Assembly: GCF_020525925.1 (NCBI RefSeq)
Contig: NZ_CP084876.1
Location: 1,922,001 to 1,986,000, forward strand
Reading direction: 5' to 3'
Source: Klebsiella quasipneumoniae subsp. quasipneumoniae
GTDB lineage: Bacteria; Pseudomonadota; Gammaproteobacteria; Enterobacterales; Enterobacteriaceae
DNA length: 64,000 nucleotides
The notes under the pieces are model-generated. The model made no database searches. It saw only the letters and a list, made by a program, of their open reading frames with translations, and was not told where the DNA came from. Shown one piece after another: positions 27,499 to 39,507 of this stretch. Made by a program: the position numbers and the translations under genes. Positions within the stretch are counted from its first letter, which is position 1. The number at the start of each line of letters is the position of its first letter.

Positions 27499-29031
27499 CT
27501 ATAGCGCGTTCGGCCGCGCCGGGCAGCGGTCCAGTAGCTCAATGCTGCCGTCGGCGTTCTGCTGCTCCAGCAGCACATCGAACCCCCACAGACGATGCAC
27601 ATGTTTCAGCACTTCGCGCCGCCCTTTGTCCAGCGGGACGCGGTTGTGCGGCACATAGCGCAACGTCAGCGAGCGGTCGCCGCGCAGGTCAACGTTCCAC
27701 ACCTGGATATTCGGCTCAAGATTGCTGAGGTTATATTGCGCTGAGAGCTTGTTGCGGATCTCGCGATAGCCCTCTTCGTTGTGGATCGCCGAGATCTCGA
27801 GATAATTGTTGTGGTCGTCGTCGAGCACGGTGAAGAAGCGGAAATCGCGCATGATCTTCGGCGACAGGAACTGGCTGATAAAGCTCTCATCCTTGAAGTC
27901 GCGCATGGCGAAATGCAGCGTTTCCAGCCAGTCGGAACCGGCGATATCCGGGAACCAGTACTTGTCCTCTTCGGTGGGCGACTGGCAGATGCGCTTGATG
28001 TCCTGGAACATGGCGAAGCCCAGCGCGTAGGGGTTAATCCCACTGTACCACGGACTGTTGTATGGCGGCTGGAACACCACGTTCGTGTGGCTGTGGAGAA
28101 ACTCCAGCATAAAGCGCTCGGTCACTTTCCCTTCGTCATAGAGATGATTGAGGATGGTGTAGTGCCAGAAGGTGGCCCACCCCTCGTTCATCACCTGGGT
28201 CTGTTTCTGCGGGTAGAAATACTGGCTGACTTTGCGCACGATGCGCAGGATCTCGCGCTGCCACGATTCCAGCAGCGGGGCGTTCTTCTCCATAAAGTAC
28301 AGCAGGTTCTCCTGCGGTTCGGAAGGGTAGCGGCGGGCGGACTCAATCGCCTTCTCCTCTTCGCGCTTCGGCAGGGTGCGCCACAGCATATTCACCTGGC
28401 TCTGCAGATACTCTTCCCGGCTTTTCTGCCGCGCCTTCTCCTCCTGCAGAGAGATTTTTTGCGGACGTTTATAGCGGTCGACGCCGTAGTTCATCAGCGC
28501 ATGGCAGGAGTCGAGCAGTTTCTCCACTTCGTCGACGCCATAGCGTTCTTCGCACTCGGTAATGTATTTGCGGGCGAAGATCAGGTAGTCGATGATTGAG
28601 CTGGCGTCGGTCCAGCTGCGAAACAGGTAATTGTTTTTAAAGAACGAGTTATGCCCGTAGCAGGCGTGCGCCATCACCAGCGCCTGCATGGTGATGGTGT
28701 TTTCTTCCATCAGGTAGGCGATACAGGGGTTGGAGTTGATGACAATCTCATACGCCAGGCCCTGCTGGCCGTGCTTATAGGCCTGCTCGGTCTCAATGAA
28801 TTTTTTGCCGAACGACCAGTGCGGATAGTTGATGGGCATGCCGACGCTGGAGTAGGCGTCCATCATCTGCTCGGAAGTAATGACTTCGATCTGGTGCGGG
28901 TAGGTGTCAAGACGATAGAGCTTAGCGACCCGGTCCACTTCGGCCAGGTAGGTCTCCAGTAACTCAAACGTCCAGTCGGGTCCATCGCTTAAACGGGTGG
29001 TGTCCCTGTTCATGGAGTCAATCGTAGCCAT
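27499..29031 (-). CDS. ycgB: YcgB, SpoVR family protein
   Basis: Cytoplasmic protein of 510 residues of the SpoVR family, named after a Bacillus cortex gene; in enterobacteria it belongs to the sigma-S stress regulon and is linked with the YeaG/YeaH kinase system. Biochemical function unknown. Conserved stretches include AHACYGHNSFFKNNYLF and NEGWATFWHYTILNHLYDEG, both rich in possible metal or acid-base residues (His, Glu, Trp). Start at the ATG ending at 29031 (MATIDSMNRDT) with GAGGGCG upstream; the extra 40 codons further upstream show no homology. Confidence 0.93.
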   Translation of the reverse strand: MATIDSMNRDTTRLSDGPDWTFELLETYLAEVDRVAKLYRLDTYPHQIEVITSEQMMDAYSSVGMPINYPHWSFGKKFIETEQAYKHGQQGLAYEIVINSNPCIAYLMEENTITMQALVMAHACYGHNSFFKNNYLFRSWTDASSIIDYLIFARKYITECEERYGVDEVEKLLDSCHALMNYGVDRYKRPQKISLQEEKARQKSREEYLQSQVNMLWRTLPKREEEKAIESARRYPSEPQENLLYFMEKNAPLLESWQREILRIVRKVSQYFYPQKQTQVMNEGWATFWHYTILNHLYDEGKVTERFMLEFLHSHTNVVFQPPYNSPWYSGINPYALGFAMFQDIKRICQSPTEEDKYWFPDIAGSDWLETLHFAMRDFKDESFISQFLSPKIMRDFRFFTVLDDDHNNYLEISAIHNEEGYREIRNKLSAQYNLSNLEPNIQVWNVDLRGDRSLTLRYVPHNRVPLDKGRREVLKHVHRLWGFDVLLEQQNADGSIELLDRCPARPNAL

Positions 29032-29247
29032 TAGCGCGCCCTCGTTGTTGTTGGTTTTCTCTGAACGGAAAACCTCTAAACAAGCATAGAACACCGCACA
29101 GCAAACTGTGTTGTCAGCCAATCGCTTTTCTTCGCGATTTCCCCATCTCAAAGCCGTTTTTTGCGCTTATTTACAGAATATAATGCTGGGTAAAAATAAA
29201 GCGCAGCATGAGATCGTAAATCTCGCAGCGCAGGGCTGGTGCGGTTT

Positions 29248-29268
29248 GCTGTGAGTTAAGTCACCATA
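29248..29268. promoter_or_regulatory. CRP site in the dadAX control region
   Basis: TGTGAGTTAAGTCACC is TGTGA, 6 bases, TCACC: 9 of 10 core bases of the CRP consensus, about 95 bases before dadA. E. coli dadAX is controlled by CRP and Lrp. The rest of the 321-base gap (29032-29352) is AT-rich and holds no gene; Lrp sites cannot be assigned by eye. Confidence 0.7.
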
Positions 29269-29325
29269 AATAAAGCGTATGTTGAATAATATTTTCATCT
29301 GAGTTATCAATTTGTAATTAGATGA

Positions 29326-30651
<1,326 letters not shown>

Positions 30652-30660
30652 GGAGCTTGC

Positions 30661-31731
30661 ATGACCCGTCCGGTAGTGGCCAGCATCGACCTGCTGGCCT
30701 TGCGGCAGAATTTACAGATAGTGCGTCGCGCGGCCCCCGGGTCGCGCCTGTGGGCGGTGGTCAAAGCTAATGCTTATGGCCATGGCGTGGCGCGGGTATG
30801 GAGTGCGTTGAGCGCGGCGGATGGTTTCGCCTTGCTCAACCTGGAAGAGGCGATCCTGCTGCGCGAGCAGGGCTGGAAAGGTCCGATCCTGCTACTGGAG
30901 GGCTTCTTCCATGCCGATGAGCTGGCGGTGCTGGATCAATATCGCTTAACCACCAGCGTTCACAGCAACTGGCAGATTAAGGCGCTGCAGCAGGCGAAGC
31001 TGCGCGCGCCGCTGGATATCTATCTCAAGGTGAACAGCGGCATGAACCGGCTGGGCTTTATGCCGGAGCGGGTGCATACCGTCTGGCAGCAGCTGCGGGC
31101 GATAAGCAACGTCGGCGAGATGACGCTGATGTCGCACTTCGCGGAGGCGGAGAACCCGCAGGGGATTGTCGAGCCGATGCGCCGTATTGAACAAGCGGCG
31201 GAGGGACTGGATTGCCCGCGCTCGCTGGCTAACTCGGCGGCGACCCTCTGGCATCCGGAAGCGCATTTTGACTGGGTTCGACCGGGCATCGTGCTGTATG
31301 GCGCGTCGCCCTCCGGGCAGTGGCAGGATATCGCGAACACCGGCCTGAAGCCGGTGATGGCCCTGCGCAGCGAAATCATCGCCGTGCAGAACCTGCGCCC
31401 CGGCGAGGCGATCGGCTATGGCGGCCTGTATCGCACCACCCAGGAGCAGCGGATCGGCATCGTCGCCTGCGGCTATGCCGACGGCTATCCGCGGGTGGCG
31501 CCGAGCGGCACGCCGGTGCTGGTGGACGGCGTGCGGACCACCACCGTCGGGCGCGTGTCGATGGATATGCTGGCGGTCGATTTAACCCCCTGTCCGCAGG
31601 CCGGGATTGGCGCGCCGGTCGAACTGTGGGGCAAAGAGATTAAAATCGACGACGTGGCGGCCAGCTGCGGCACCGTCGGCTATGAGCTGATGTGCGCCCT
31701 GGCGCCGCGGGTGCCGGTTGTGACGCTGTAA
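30661..31731 (+). CDS. dadX: Catabolic alanine racemase DadX
   Basis: PLP-dependent racemase converting L-alanine to D-alanine for DadA. The 356 residues match E. coli DadX. Lys35 in [10 protein letters not shown] binds PLP, and Tyr253 in IGYGGLYRT is the opposite catalytic base. Coupled to dadA (AAGGAGC ribosome site, 9-base gap). It converges with cvrA with 16 bases between stops. Confidence 0.97.
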   Translation: MTRPVVASIDLLALRQNLQIVRRAAPGSRLWAVVKANAYGHGVARVWSALSAADGFALLNLEEAILLREQGWKGPILLLEGFFHADELAVLDQYRLTTSVHSNWQIKALQQAKLRAPLDIYLKVNSGMNRLGFMPERVHTVWQQLRAISNVGEMTLMSHFAEAENPQGIVEPMRRIEQAAEGLDCPRSLANSAATLWHPEAHFDWVRPGIVLYGASPSGQWQDIANTGLKPVMALRSEIIAVQNLRPGEAIGYGGLYRTTQEQRIGIVACGYADGYPRVAPSGTPVLVDGVRTTTVGRVSMDMLAVDLTPCPQAGIGAPVELWGKEIKIDDVAASCGTVGYELMCALAPRVPVVTL

Positions 31732-31747
31732 CGTATTCCGGGGCGGA

Positions 31748-33481
31748 TCACTCCGCCTCGTCTTCCGCGACCCGGACCCCTACCTTCAGCACGTGATCGT
31801 TCTCTTTTTCCGCTACTGTCCACACCATCCCGGCGAACTCCACCTGGTCGCCCACCACCGGCGCGGCGCCCAGCAGCTGCTGAACCACTTCCCCCAGCGA
31901 CTGCTGATGTTCGCGGAACTCCTCTCCGCCGTCGATGCCGTAGATTTGCGCCACATCGGCGAAGCGGGCCTCGGCATCAAGGATAAAGTCGCCGAAAAAG
32001 CGCTGGTCGAGCGCCACCGGCGGCGACTGGCTGAACATTTTGCCCAGCGCAGGCAGGTCGTGTTCCCGGCCAATGACGCACAGGATATCGCCTTCCCGCA
32101 GGCGGGTGCTGCCGGTGGGGTGCAGCAGGACATTGTTGCGAAACAGCGCGGCAATCCGCGTCTCCGGCGGCATATGCAGGTCGCGCAGCGCCGCGCCGAT
32201 GCACCATTTATCGGCCCCCAGCTGGTAGACGAACTGCTCCCACGGGTTTTCCGGGTGAATATCCAGCCCGACGCGGGAGATGGGCCAGCTGACGGGGGGC
32301 ACCACCACTTTGGCTTTTTTCGCCGCCCACGATAGCGAGGTGCCCTGCAGCAGTAGCGACACCAGCACCACGAAGAAGGCGACATTGAAGAACAGGCGGG
32401 CGTTGTCCAGGCCGGCCATCATCGGGAACACCGCGAGAATAATCGGCACCGCGCCGCGCAGGCCAACCCAGCTGATAAACACCCGTTCACGGAGGTTAAA
32501 TCCGCGGAACGGCAGCAGACCGGCAAACACCGACAGCGGACGGGCAATGAAAATCATCCACATCGACAGCAGCAGCGCCGGGATAGCGATCGGCAGCAGG
32601 TCGGAGGGCGTCACCAGCAGGCCCAGCACCAGGAACATGGCGATTTGCGCCAGCCACGCCAGACCGTCGAAGTTCTGCAGGATACCGTGCCGGTTGCGGA
32701 TCGGCCGGTTGCCCAGCAAAAAGCCGCAGAGATAGACGGCGAGGATACCGCTGCCGTCGAGGGTGGTGGTGACGGCGAAAATCATGATCCCGCCGCTCAG
32801 CGCCAGCAGCGGATAGAGCCCGGCGGGCAGCACGATGCGGTTGATCATCTGCAGCAGCAGGTAGCCGCCGCCGAGGCCGATGACGATCCCGAGGCCAAAC
32901 TGTTGAATGATATGCACGGCGAACATCCAGCTGAGGCCGGTCTGGTGCTGCTGGATCATTTCGATCAGGGTGATGGTCAGGAAAACCGCCATCGGGTCGT
33001 TACTGCCTGACTCAATTTCCAGCGTCGAGCCGACGCGCTCGTTGAGCCCCTTGCCGCCGAGCAGCGAGAAGACCGCCGCGGCGTCGGTGGAGCCGACAAT
33101 GGCGCCGATCAGCAGGCCTTCGATCATATCCAGTTTGAACAGCCAGGCTGCCATCATCCCGGTGAGCGCCGAAGTGATCAGCACCCCGACCGTCGCCAGC
33201 GACAGCGCCGGCCATAGCGCCACGCGAAAGGAGCTGGCCTGGGTGCGCATCCCGCCGTCCAGCAGGATCACCGCCAGCGCCAGGTTACTCACCATGTAGG
33301 CGAAGGGGTAGTTGTCGAAGGGGATGCCGCCGATGCCGTCAATGCCTGCCAGCATCCCGATAGCCAGAAAGATGACCAGAATCGGGATGCCAAGGCGAGA
33401 AGAAAAGGAGCTCAATAAGATACTGCAGGTTACTAAAACAGAACCCAGAATAAACAGACTAATGACCGCAGCGGCGTCCAA
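31748..33481 (-). CDS. cvrA: Potassium/proton antiporter CvrA (NhaP2 type)
   Basis: CPA1-family K+/H+ antiporter of the inner membrane, protecting volume and ion balance at low osmolarity. The 577-residue protein has a 12-13-helix exchanger domain at about 1-390 ([14 protein letters not shown] and [13 protein letters not shown], the acidic ion-binding motifs). A cytoplasmic TrkA-C type domain lies around 405-480 ([13 protein letters not shown]) and a CorC_HlyC-like domain at the C-terminus. Length fits E. coli YcgO/CvrA (578). Confidence 0.94.
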   Translation of the reverse strand: MDAAAVISLFILGSVLVTCSILLSSFSSRLGIPILVIFLAIGMLAGIDGIGGIPFDNYPFAYMVSNLALAVILLDGGMRTQASSFRVALWPALSLATVGVLITSALTGMMAAWLFKLDMIEGLLIGAIVGSTDAAAVFSLLGGKGLNERVGSTLEIESGSNDPMAVFLTITLIEMIQQHQTGLSWMFAVHIIQQFGLGIVIGLGGGYLLLQMINRIVLPAGLYPLLALSGGIMIFAVTTTLDGSGILAVYLCGFLLGNRPIRNRHGILQNFDGLAWLAQIAMFLVLGLLVTPSDLLPIAIPALLLSMWMIFIARPLSVFAGLLPFRGFNLRERVFISWVGLRGAVPIILAVFPMMAGLDNARLFFNVAFFVVLVSLLLQGTSLSWAAKKAKVVVPPVSWPISRVGLDIHPENPWEQFVYQLGADKWCIGAALRDLHMPPETRIAALFRNNVLLHPTGSTRLREGDILCVIGREHDLPALGKMFSQSPPVALDQRFFGDFILDAEARFADVAQIYGIDGGEEFREHQQSLGEVVQQLLGAAPVVGDQVEFAGMVWTVAEKENDHVLKVGVRVAEDEAE

Positions 33482-33573
33482 TGTTCACGTACTCCCTGAC
33501 TGGCGTGAAAAAATGGCTAAAAGTGACACTATTTTAACAATTCGCAGGGGATCCGCCTATGCGTCTGACAAAT

Positions 33574-34488
33574 TTATTCTGCCAGCACCGGGTGGCCGCT
33601 GATTGTCAGGGTGGTGGCCGCCGCCTGATTCACCAGCCGCGCGCGCGCCCCCAGCGGCAGGGTCACCGTGCGCTGCTCGTGACCAAACTCCAGTCCGCTA
33701 ATCATCGGTACAGAGAGCTGCTGGCGCAGGTAATCAAAGACCTGCGGCAGGTCGTATCCCGCGTCATAGTCGTTCGGCGTGCCGCCGGTGAAGCTGCCGA
33801 AGATCACCGCCTTCTGCGCCGCCAGTACGCCGCTGTGCAACAGCTGAAGCAGCATGCGTTCGACGCGGAACGGGTGCTCATTGATATCCTCCACCACCAG
33901 GATGCCGTCGCGGATCGCCGGCAGCCACGGGGTGCCGATAAGCGAGGTCAGCATCGCCAGATTCCCGCCCCACAGGGTGCCTTCCACCCGGCAGTTCGGC
34001 CCTTCGCCCGGCCATTCGAGGGTGAATTCCGGCTGGCGCAGCGCCTGCCAGAAATGGTGTTCGGTAAACGGATCGAGGGTCTCCGCGCCGAAGTTGCCCG
34101 CGAGCATCGGCCCGCTGAAGGTGACGACATTGCCCAGGGCCAGCAGGCCCGATTGGATGGCGGTGAAATCGCTGTGGCCGCAAATCAGCAGCGGGTCGCG
34201 CTGCTGGCGGGCAATCAGCCCCTGCCAGTCGATATGCGGCAGCAGACGACTGGCGCCGTAGCCGCCGCGCACCGCGAGGACGATCCGGTTGCGCCCGGGC
34301 AGCTGGGCAAGCTGGTTAATATCGGCCAGCCGTTCATGTTCAGTCCCGGCGAAACGCTGCAGCCGGCGGGGAATGACCTGCTGGTGGGCCACCTCGTGTC
34401 CGGCCTGCTGCAGACGCTCGACGCCGCGGGCCGCCGCCTGCTGGTTGATGCAATATCCGGATGGCGCGACCAGATAAAACTGAGACAT
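33574..34488 (-). CDS. ldcA: Murein tetrapeptide L,D-carboxypeptidase
   Basis: Cytoplasmic serine peptidase (S66 family) that removes the terminal D-Ala from recycled murein tetrapeptides. The 304-residue protein shows the nucleophile Ser106 in ICGHSDFTA, with the Glu/His charge relay in the SGLEFGHEQRTVTLPLG region near the C-terminus. It is divergent from emtA, another cell-wall recycling gene, over a 175-base gap, as in E. coli. Confidence 0.95.
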   Translation of the reverse strand: MSQFYLVAPSGYCINQQAAARGVERLQQAGHEVAHQQVIPRRLQRFAGTEHERLADINQLAQLPGRNRIVLAVRGGYGASRLLPHIDWQGLIARQQRDPLLICGHSDFTAIQSGLLALGNVVTFSGPMLAGNFGAETLDPFTEHHFWQALRQPEFTLEWPGEGPNCRVEGTLWGGNLAMLTSLIGTPWLPAIRDGILVVEDINEHPFRVERMLLQLLHSGVLAAQKAVIFGSFTGGTPNDYDAGYDLPQVFDYLRQQLSVPMISGLEFGHEQRTVTLPLGARARLVNQAAATTLTISGHPVLAE

Positions 34489-34663
34489 GATAATTCCTTG
34501 CTATGAATGAAAGGGTTATGATGCCGCCTGGAATGGCGATTGTCATCTCCAGGTGGCTAACTTCAGTCCGCACCCGTCATCCTTCTGGCTGTCGGCGGGC
34601 GGGGGACGTACCGCTGCCGTCGTTCTGCAGCATGATGGCGTTTGGGTAGATAAGGATAGATGT

Positions 34664-35275
34664 GTGAAATTGAGATGGTTGCTTATTTTAGTCGTTTTTC
34701 TGGCCGGTTGTAGTTCGAAACATGATTACACCAATCCGCCGTGGAACCCCGAGGTCCCGGTGAAGCGGGCGATGCAGTGGATGCCGATCAGTGAAAAAGC
34801 CGGCGCCGCCTGGGGCGTGGATCCGCAGCTGATCACGGCGATCATCGCCATCGAGTCGGGCGGTAACCCTGCGGTAGTGAGTAAATCCGGCGCCGTCGGG
34901 CTGATGCAGCTTAAGCCGTCGACCTCCGGACGCGATGTCTATCGGCGAATGGGCTGGCGCGGCGAGCCGTCGGTCAGCGAGCTGAAAAACCCGGAACGGA
35001 ATATCTCGATGGGGGCCGCCTATCTGAGCATTCTGGAAAACGGCCCGCTGGCGGGGATCAAAGACCCGCAGGTGATGCGCTATGCGGTGGTGGTCTCCTA
35101 CGCCAACGGCGCGGGCGCGCTGCTGCGCACCTTCTCGTCAAACCGGCAGGACGCCATCGAGGATATTAACGATCTTGACGCCGATGAGTTCTTCGAGCAT
35201 GTGGTGAAAAAACACCCGGCTCCGCAGGCGCCGCGCTATATCTGGAAGCTGCAGAAAGCGCTGGATGCCATGTAG
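34664..35275 (+). CDS. emtA: Membrane-bound endolytic murein transglycosylase EmtA (MltE)
   Basis: Outer-membrane lipoprotein that cleaves glycan strands within the chain, making 1,6-anhydromuropeptides. Short 203-residue family-1 transglycosylase. Lipobox LAGC with Cys16, catalytic Glu64 in [30 protein letters not shown] and the MGAAYL motif. Start taken at GTG 34664 (encoding MKLRWLLIL), 7 bases after AAGGA, because it gives a proper lipoprotein signal and the E. coli length; the longer frame adds 37 unrelated residues. Confidence 0.94.
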   Translation: MKLRWLLILVVFLAGCSSKHDYTNPPWNPEVPVKRAMQWMPISEKAGAAWGVDPQLITAIIAIESGGNPAVVSKSGAVGLMQLKPSTSGRDVYRRMGWRGEPSVSELKNPERNISMGAAYLSILENGPLAGIKDPQVMRYAVVVSYANGAGALLRTFSSNRQDAIEDINDLDADEFFEHVVKKHPAPQAPRYIWKLQKALDAM

Positions 35276-35286
35276 CCTTACCTTCG

Positions 35287-35305
35287 CCCCGCCGGTCTGG
35301 CGGGG
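35287..35305. terminator. Stem-loop after emtA
   Basis: CCCCGCC and GGCGGGG around a 5-base loop lie between the converging emtA gene and the leftward membrane-protein gene. No strong T-run follows. Confidence 0.5.
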
Positions 35306-35307
35306 TC

Positions 35308-36132
35308 CTAATCCTCGGTACGCAGCGACGTGATAACGCTAATCGGCGCTATTAACGCTTTATATTCCCGGTAGCGCTCGGGAAGCGATTCCACGCCGTT
35401 TACCGCCACGCAGAGCATGGCCGTCGCGTCATCCTCCTGAGCGCCTTTATGCGCTAACGCTTTTTGTAACGCATTGATGCAGGCATGGGCGTCATGATGC
35501 GAAATGCCGTTGATATCGAGACGAATGGTTTTGCAAATGGCCTCTGTCCATAATCCGCCCCACAGAACGCAACCCGTGGGCATGAGCAGGCAACTGAAGA
35601 TGCTGTAAGCGGTGAGGTCGAGCCAGATAACGGTCTTACTGACAACGATAACGCAGAGGGCGATCGAAGGGATGCTGATGGCCAGCATATTCCATCCGCG
35701 GCGCAGCGGACTTAAGGCTAAACCCGCGCTTGCTATCTGTTCCTGCCAGAGGTTACGTCCGGCAATACTCAGGCTGCAGGGCAGATCTTCATGACACGGC
35801 TTTCGCACCGCAAAATGGTCAAATAGTATGCTTTCAATGACGTTCATTTCGTGGTTTGCATAGCGTCCGTTGGCCAAAACCTGCCCGGGCTCCGGGCTCC
35901 ACAGATGCTTATTACTGAGTAAGCTGAACATTGCCAGCTGAATCACCCGGGTCCCTTCTCCGGTCAGCCAGGCCAGCAGCCAGGGGCTAACCTCCATCGC
36001 GTGCGGCTGGGGCTGAGCCGCTGGCCGCGTCAGGATAATCATTATACCGATAGCAATATAGATACCCGGGACGATAAGCATAAAACCGCCGAGAAACAGC
36101 AGTGGATGCAGATGCATCATAAAATGCCACAT
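35308..36132 (-). CDS. Uncharacterised membrane protein, paralogue B of a tandem pair
   Basis: Protein of 274 residues, not recognised with confidence. One hydrophobic helix near residues 10-35 (FLGGFMLIVPGIYIAIGIMII), a soluble stretch containing SPWLLAWLTGEGTRVIQLAMF, and a central hydrophobic hairpin at about 150-200 (WNMLAISIPSIALCVIVV onward). A C-terminal soluble part ends in SLPERYREYKALI. The SPWLLAWLTGEGTRVIQLAM segment resembles the start of TIGR04222-type membrane proteins (weak resemblance). It is similar along its length to the gene directly upstream, which ends 12 bases away, so the two look like a duplicated co-transcribed pair. ATG behind GAGGGGAT. Confidence 0.75.
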   Translation of the reverse strand: MWHFMMHLHPLLFLGGFMLIVPGIYIAIGIMIILTRPAAQPQPHAMEVSPWLLAWLTGEGTRVIQLAMFSLLSNKHLWSPEPGQVLANGRYANHEMNVIESILFDHFAVRKPCHEDLPCSLSIAGRNLWQEQIASAGLALSPLRRGWNMLAISIPSIALCVIVVSKTVIWLDLTAYSIFSCLLMPTGCVLWGGLWTEAICKTIRLDINGISHHDAHACINALQKALAHKGAQEDDATAMLCVAVNGVESLPERYREYKALIAPISVITSLRTED

Positions 36133-36144
36133 ACCATCCCCTCG

Positions 36145-36996
36145 TTAATCCAGCCTCTGCAGACAAAAGGGATACTTAATAAGGTTGATGATTTTTACAT
36201 ATTCACCAAATCTTTCGGGAAGCAGGGCGGTTTTACCGATCGCCACGCAATAATCGGCGTTTTCATCGGTCAGGGTGTCTGCGTCAGCAATAAGCGTCTC
36301 CTTCAGGGTATCAATATAGTGATGAAAGATATTAACGGCGATCCCTTCCCGGTCCAGCCGGGTGGCATTTAAGGTGATGCATAACAGCCACAGCCACCAC
36401 AGGCCGGAAATCATCCCCATTGTCAGCCAGCTGAATACGCTGGAGTGAATTATCGCCTGATTATCAAAAAGCGTTTTCCAGGCGAGCGCGGCGATTAATA
36501 GCAGGGAGGGCGCGGCAATCAATATCATATTCCACATGTGGTGCGTTGGGCTGAGCCGTAGCCCTTGGCTGTAAGGATCGGTGGTCCAGTGGTTCTTTTC
36601 GGCGACGTGCAGAGAAAGCGGCAGATCCTGGTAACTGGATTTTGGCGTAGCGAAATGGTCAAACAGTATTTTTTCCACACAGGTCATTTTGCATTCTGCG
36701 TACTGCTGATTAGCGCAAAGCTGAATATCCTCCGCCGAAGGGATAAGGGTGACATAGTTTTTTCTTAACAGCCTGAACATGGCCAGCTGAATGACGCTGG
36801 TGGCGCTATTATGCAGCCAGGCTAAAAAAGAGGGAGACAGGGAATAGGGGAGCGGAACAGGCATGCTTTTTTCAGTGGCGCGGGTTTTCGCAATAATTAT
36901 ATTTACCAGAATATATATCACTGTGGTGGATGATATATGGTAACCCATAAATGATAACGGATGTAAATTGGCGAGATAGCTAACGAAAGGGTTCAC
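36145..36996 (-). CDS. Uncharacterised membrane protein, paralogue A of a tandem pair
   Basis: Protein of 283 residues of unknown function, same architecture as its downstream neighbour. N-terminal hydrophobic helix (VIYILVNIIIA), SPSFLAWLHNSATSVIQLAMF, ILFDHFATPKSSYQDLPLSL, a central membrane hairpin (LIAAPSLLLIAALAW and SWLTMGMISGLWWLWLL) and a LLPERFGEYVKIINLI tail. Shared landmarks with paralogue B include ILFDHFA, DLPxSL, LxLSP, WNM and LPERxxEY. The start codon is GTG with AAGGA 7 bases upstream. Base composition is more AT-rich than the core genes nearby, suggesting an accessory origin. Confidence 0.75.
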   Translation of the reverse strand: MNPFVSYLANLHPLSFMGYHISSTTVIYILVNIIIAKTRATEKSMPVPLPYSLSPSFLAWLHNSATSVIQLAMFRLLRKNYVTLIPSAEDIQLCANQQYAECKMTCVEKILFDHFATPKSSYQDLPLSLHVAEKNHWTTDPYSQGLRLSPTHHMWNMILIAAPSLLLIAALAWKTLFDNQAIIHSSVFSWLTMGMISGLWWLWLLCITLNATRLDREGIAVNIFHHYIDTLKETLIADADTLTDENADYCVAIGKTALLPERFGEYVKIINLIKYPFCLQRLD

Positions 36997-37130
36997 TTTT
37001 ATTCCTTGTGAGCGTCCTAACCTGTTTTCGCCAGCATATTAAGTCCTCTCATCACAGGGGGCAAGTGAAATAATGGCTTGGCATCTTTAAGTCAATATTA
37101 GCCATCAAAGCGTGACGTCACCTGTTAACG

Positions 37131-37160
37131 AAAGCCTCCGCCGTCACGGGCGGAGGCTTA
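37131..37160. terminator. Stem-loop after the siderophore receptor
   Basis: GCCTCCGCC and GGCGGAGGC form a 9-bp stem around a 6-base loop, flanked by A- and T-containing tracts, between the receptor stop and the membrane-protein pair. Confidence 0.65.
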
Positions 37161-37175
37161 TCTTTACGCTGTCAG

Positions 37176-39296
37176 TTAAAAGTCGTAGCCGACGGTAGCC
37201 ATCACGCTGCGCTCTGCTCCCCAGTAGCAGTTGCCGGTGCCGTAGCAGCCGGAAACGTATTCACGATTGCCGATATTGTTGGCGTTAACCTGCACATAAG
37301 CGCCTTTCAGCCCCGGCGACCAGACGCCGAGGTCGGCCCGCATCATGGCATCCATCAACGTCACCGACGGCAGCCGCGCGGTGTTGGCATCATCCGCCCA
37401 CTGTTTGCCGATGTAGCGGACGCCGGCGCCCACCGAGATCCCCGCCGGGAACTGATAGCGCGCCCAGAAGGAGGCCATCTGATCCGGGGTCAGCTGCGGC
37501 GTGTTGTTGTCGGTACCGTCCTTAGTGTCCTGGAAGCGCAGACGATTCCAGGTATACGAGGCGATAGTGCTCAGCTGCGGCGTGATCTGATGGTGCGCTT
37601 CCAGTTCGACGCCCTGGGAATGCACTTTCCCCGCAGGAATATAGGTGGCGGTGGCGATGTTCGGGTCGCGGGTGGCGACATCCTTTTGCGTCAGGTCGTA
37701 AATCGCGATGCTATAGAGGTCGCTGCTGCCCGGCGGCTGGAACTTCAGGCCGGCTTCAAACTGTTCGGCGGTGGTCGGTTTCAACGGTTTGCCATCCGCG
37801 CCGGGCAGCATCGCCGGCGTAATCGCCTGACTGTAGCTCAGATAGGGTGAAAGCCCGTTGTCCAGAGCGTACAACAGCGAGGCGCGGCCGCTGATATGAT
37901 CGTCTGAACGGCGGTTCGAGGTGCCCTGGGTGTCGCTGACCTGCTGGGAAACGATGCGGTCATAGCGGGCGGAAACATCCATATGCCAGCGGTCCCAGAC
38001 CATCTCATCCTGCAGATACAGCCCGGTCTGGTAGTAGCGGCGATTATTGTCATCGCTGTAGGTCACGGTATGCCCGGTCTGGGCGGTATAGCCGGTAAAC
38101 GGGTTAAGCGGCGCCGCGCCGCCGGCGCCGGTCCACAGATCGTTGCGGAAGCGATGATATTCGGCGCCGAGGATCAGGGTATGCGCCAGATCGCCAGTGT
38201 TGAAATCGGCGCGCAGGCGGTTATCGGTTGACCAGCCGTCCAGCGAACCGCGCGAGCCGCTGTAGCCGCGGGCCAGCCTATCGCTGTCATCTATCCAGCC
38301 GACCTGGTAGACCTGATCGAGGGAGACGTTGGTGTGGGTGTAGCTCCCGGCGGAATAGACCGACCAGACGTCGGTGAACTGGTGGTCAAACTCATAGCTG
38401 TAGATCTGCTGACGGCGCTGATAGCCATCTCCCGGATCGCCCTCGTTGGTGCTGGTGGAGAGCTTACGGCCATTGTGCGCGAAGCGGGTGCCGTCCAGCG
38501 GCAAAGAGCCATGATAGCCGCCGGAAGGATCTTTTTGCAGATAGGCGCGCAGCAGCAGCGAGGTGTCGCTGTCCGGCTGCCACAGCAGGGAAGGCGAAAT
38601 GGCGTAGCGCTCTTCGCGGGTATGGTCATACTGCGTGTCGCTGCTGCGGGTCATACCGATCAGCCGCCATGCCCACTGCTCATTGATGGCATCGGTGTAA
38701 TCGAAGGCCGCACCTTTGGTATTTTGCGTTCCGCCAGTCAGGCGGACGTGGCCCTGCTGACTGAACTGCGGGCGCTTGGAGGTCAGGTTGACCACGCCGC
38801 CCGGCACGCTTTGCCCGTAGAGCGCGGAGGAAGGGCCGCGGATCACATCGACGCGTTCGATAAACTATGGGTCGATCTGCACAACGTTATGGCTGCCGCC
38901 GTCGCTCATCAGGCGCATGCCGTCGAGGAACAGGTTATCGACGTCGCCGCCGTGGTAGCCGCGCAGGGAGATGGCGTCAAACCGGGTGGCGCCGCCGCCG
39001 AAGCTGGAGTAGACCCCTGGGGTATATTCCAGCGCCTGGCTGATGGTATTCGCCCCCTGATCCGCCATCTGCTGGCGGGTGACAACCGACACCGACTGGG
39101 CGGTGGTGATTAACGGCTGGTCGGTTTTCGTCGCCCCGAGCGAGGTGCTGGCGCTATAGCCTTCAGTCGGCGCGCTGGCAGACGCCGGCGGGCTGGCCGT
39201 CACCACCACCGTCTCTTCGGCCTGCGCGGTGAAGGGAAGTGCGACCGCGAGGGCGTACAGCAGCCCCGGGCGTTTTCGAGAAATAGCCACGTTCAT
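37176..39296 (-). pseudogene. TonB-dependent siderophore receptor interrupted by an in-frame amber codon
   Basis: Full-length frame would give 706 residues. The signal peptide ends in AQA around residue 26. A TonB box-like EETVVVTAS follows, then a plug domain (about 50-160) and a 22-strand barrel ending in the terminal aromatic SVMATVGYDF. The frame is intact except for a TAG at 38865-38867, between VVQIDP and FIERVDVIRGPSS, where related receptors normally have Tyr (TAC or TAT); one base change explains it. Barrel and C-terminus (CYGTGNCYWGAERS) resemble ferric-hydroxamate receptors of the FoxA/FhuA group. A short peptide of 143 residues is all that would be made without suppression. A sequencing error is an alternative. 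A Fur-like box lies upstream. Confidence 0.88.
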
Positions 39297-39375
39297 AAGA
39301 TCATCCTGAACCAGCGCGGTCTGGTACTCCTGTACGCCGCCGCGGGAAAAACGAATCTGTCATTATTCGTTAAAA

Positions 39376-39394
39376 AGTAATGCGAATTATTATT
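39376..39394. promoter_or_regulatory. Candidate Fur box of the siderophore receptor gene
   Basis: The 19-mer AGTAATGCGAATTATTATT matches the Fur consensus at 13 of 19 positions. It lies about 80 bases upstream of the receptor start, as expected for an iron-repressed receptor. Confidence 0.55.
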
Positions 39395-39507
39395 GTTTGT
39401 ATTTGTGCAATCAAGCGAAAAGGTGACCTGTTCAGCGCGAGGGGGTGGAGAGGTGTTTCCCGCGAGCCGCAGAATGGGCCTGCGCGGGAGGGTCGTGACC
39501 AGGGAGA

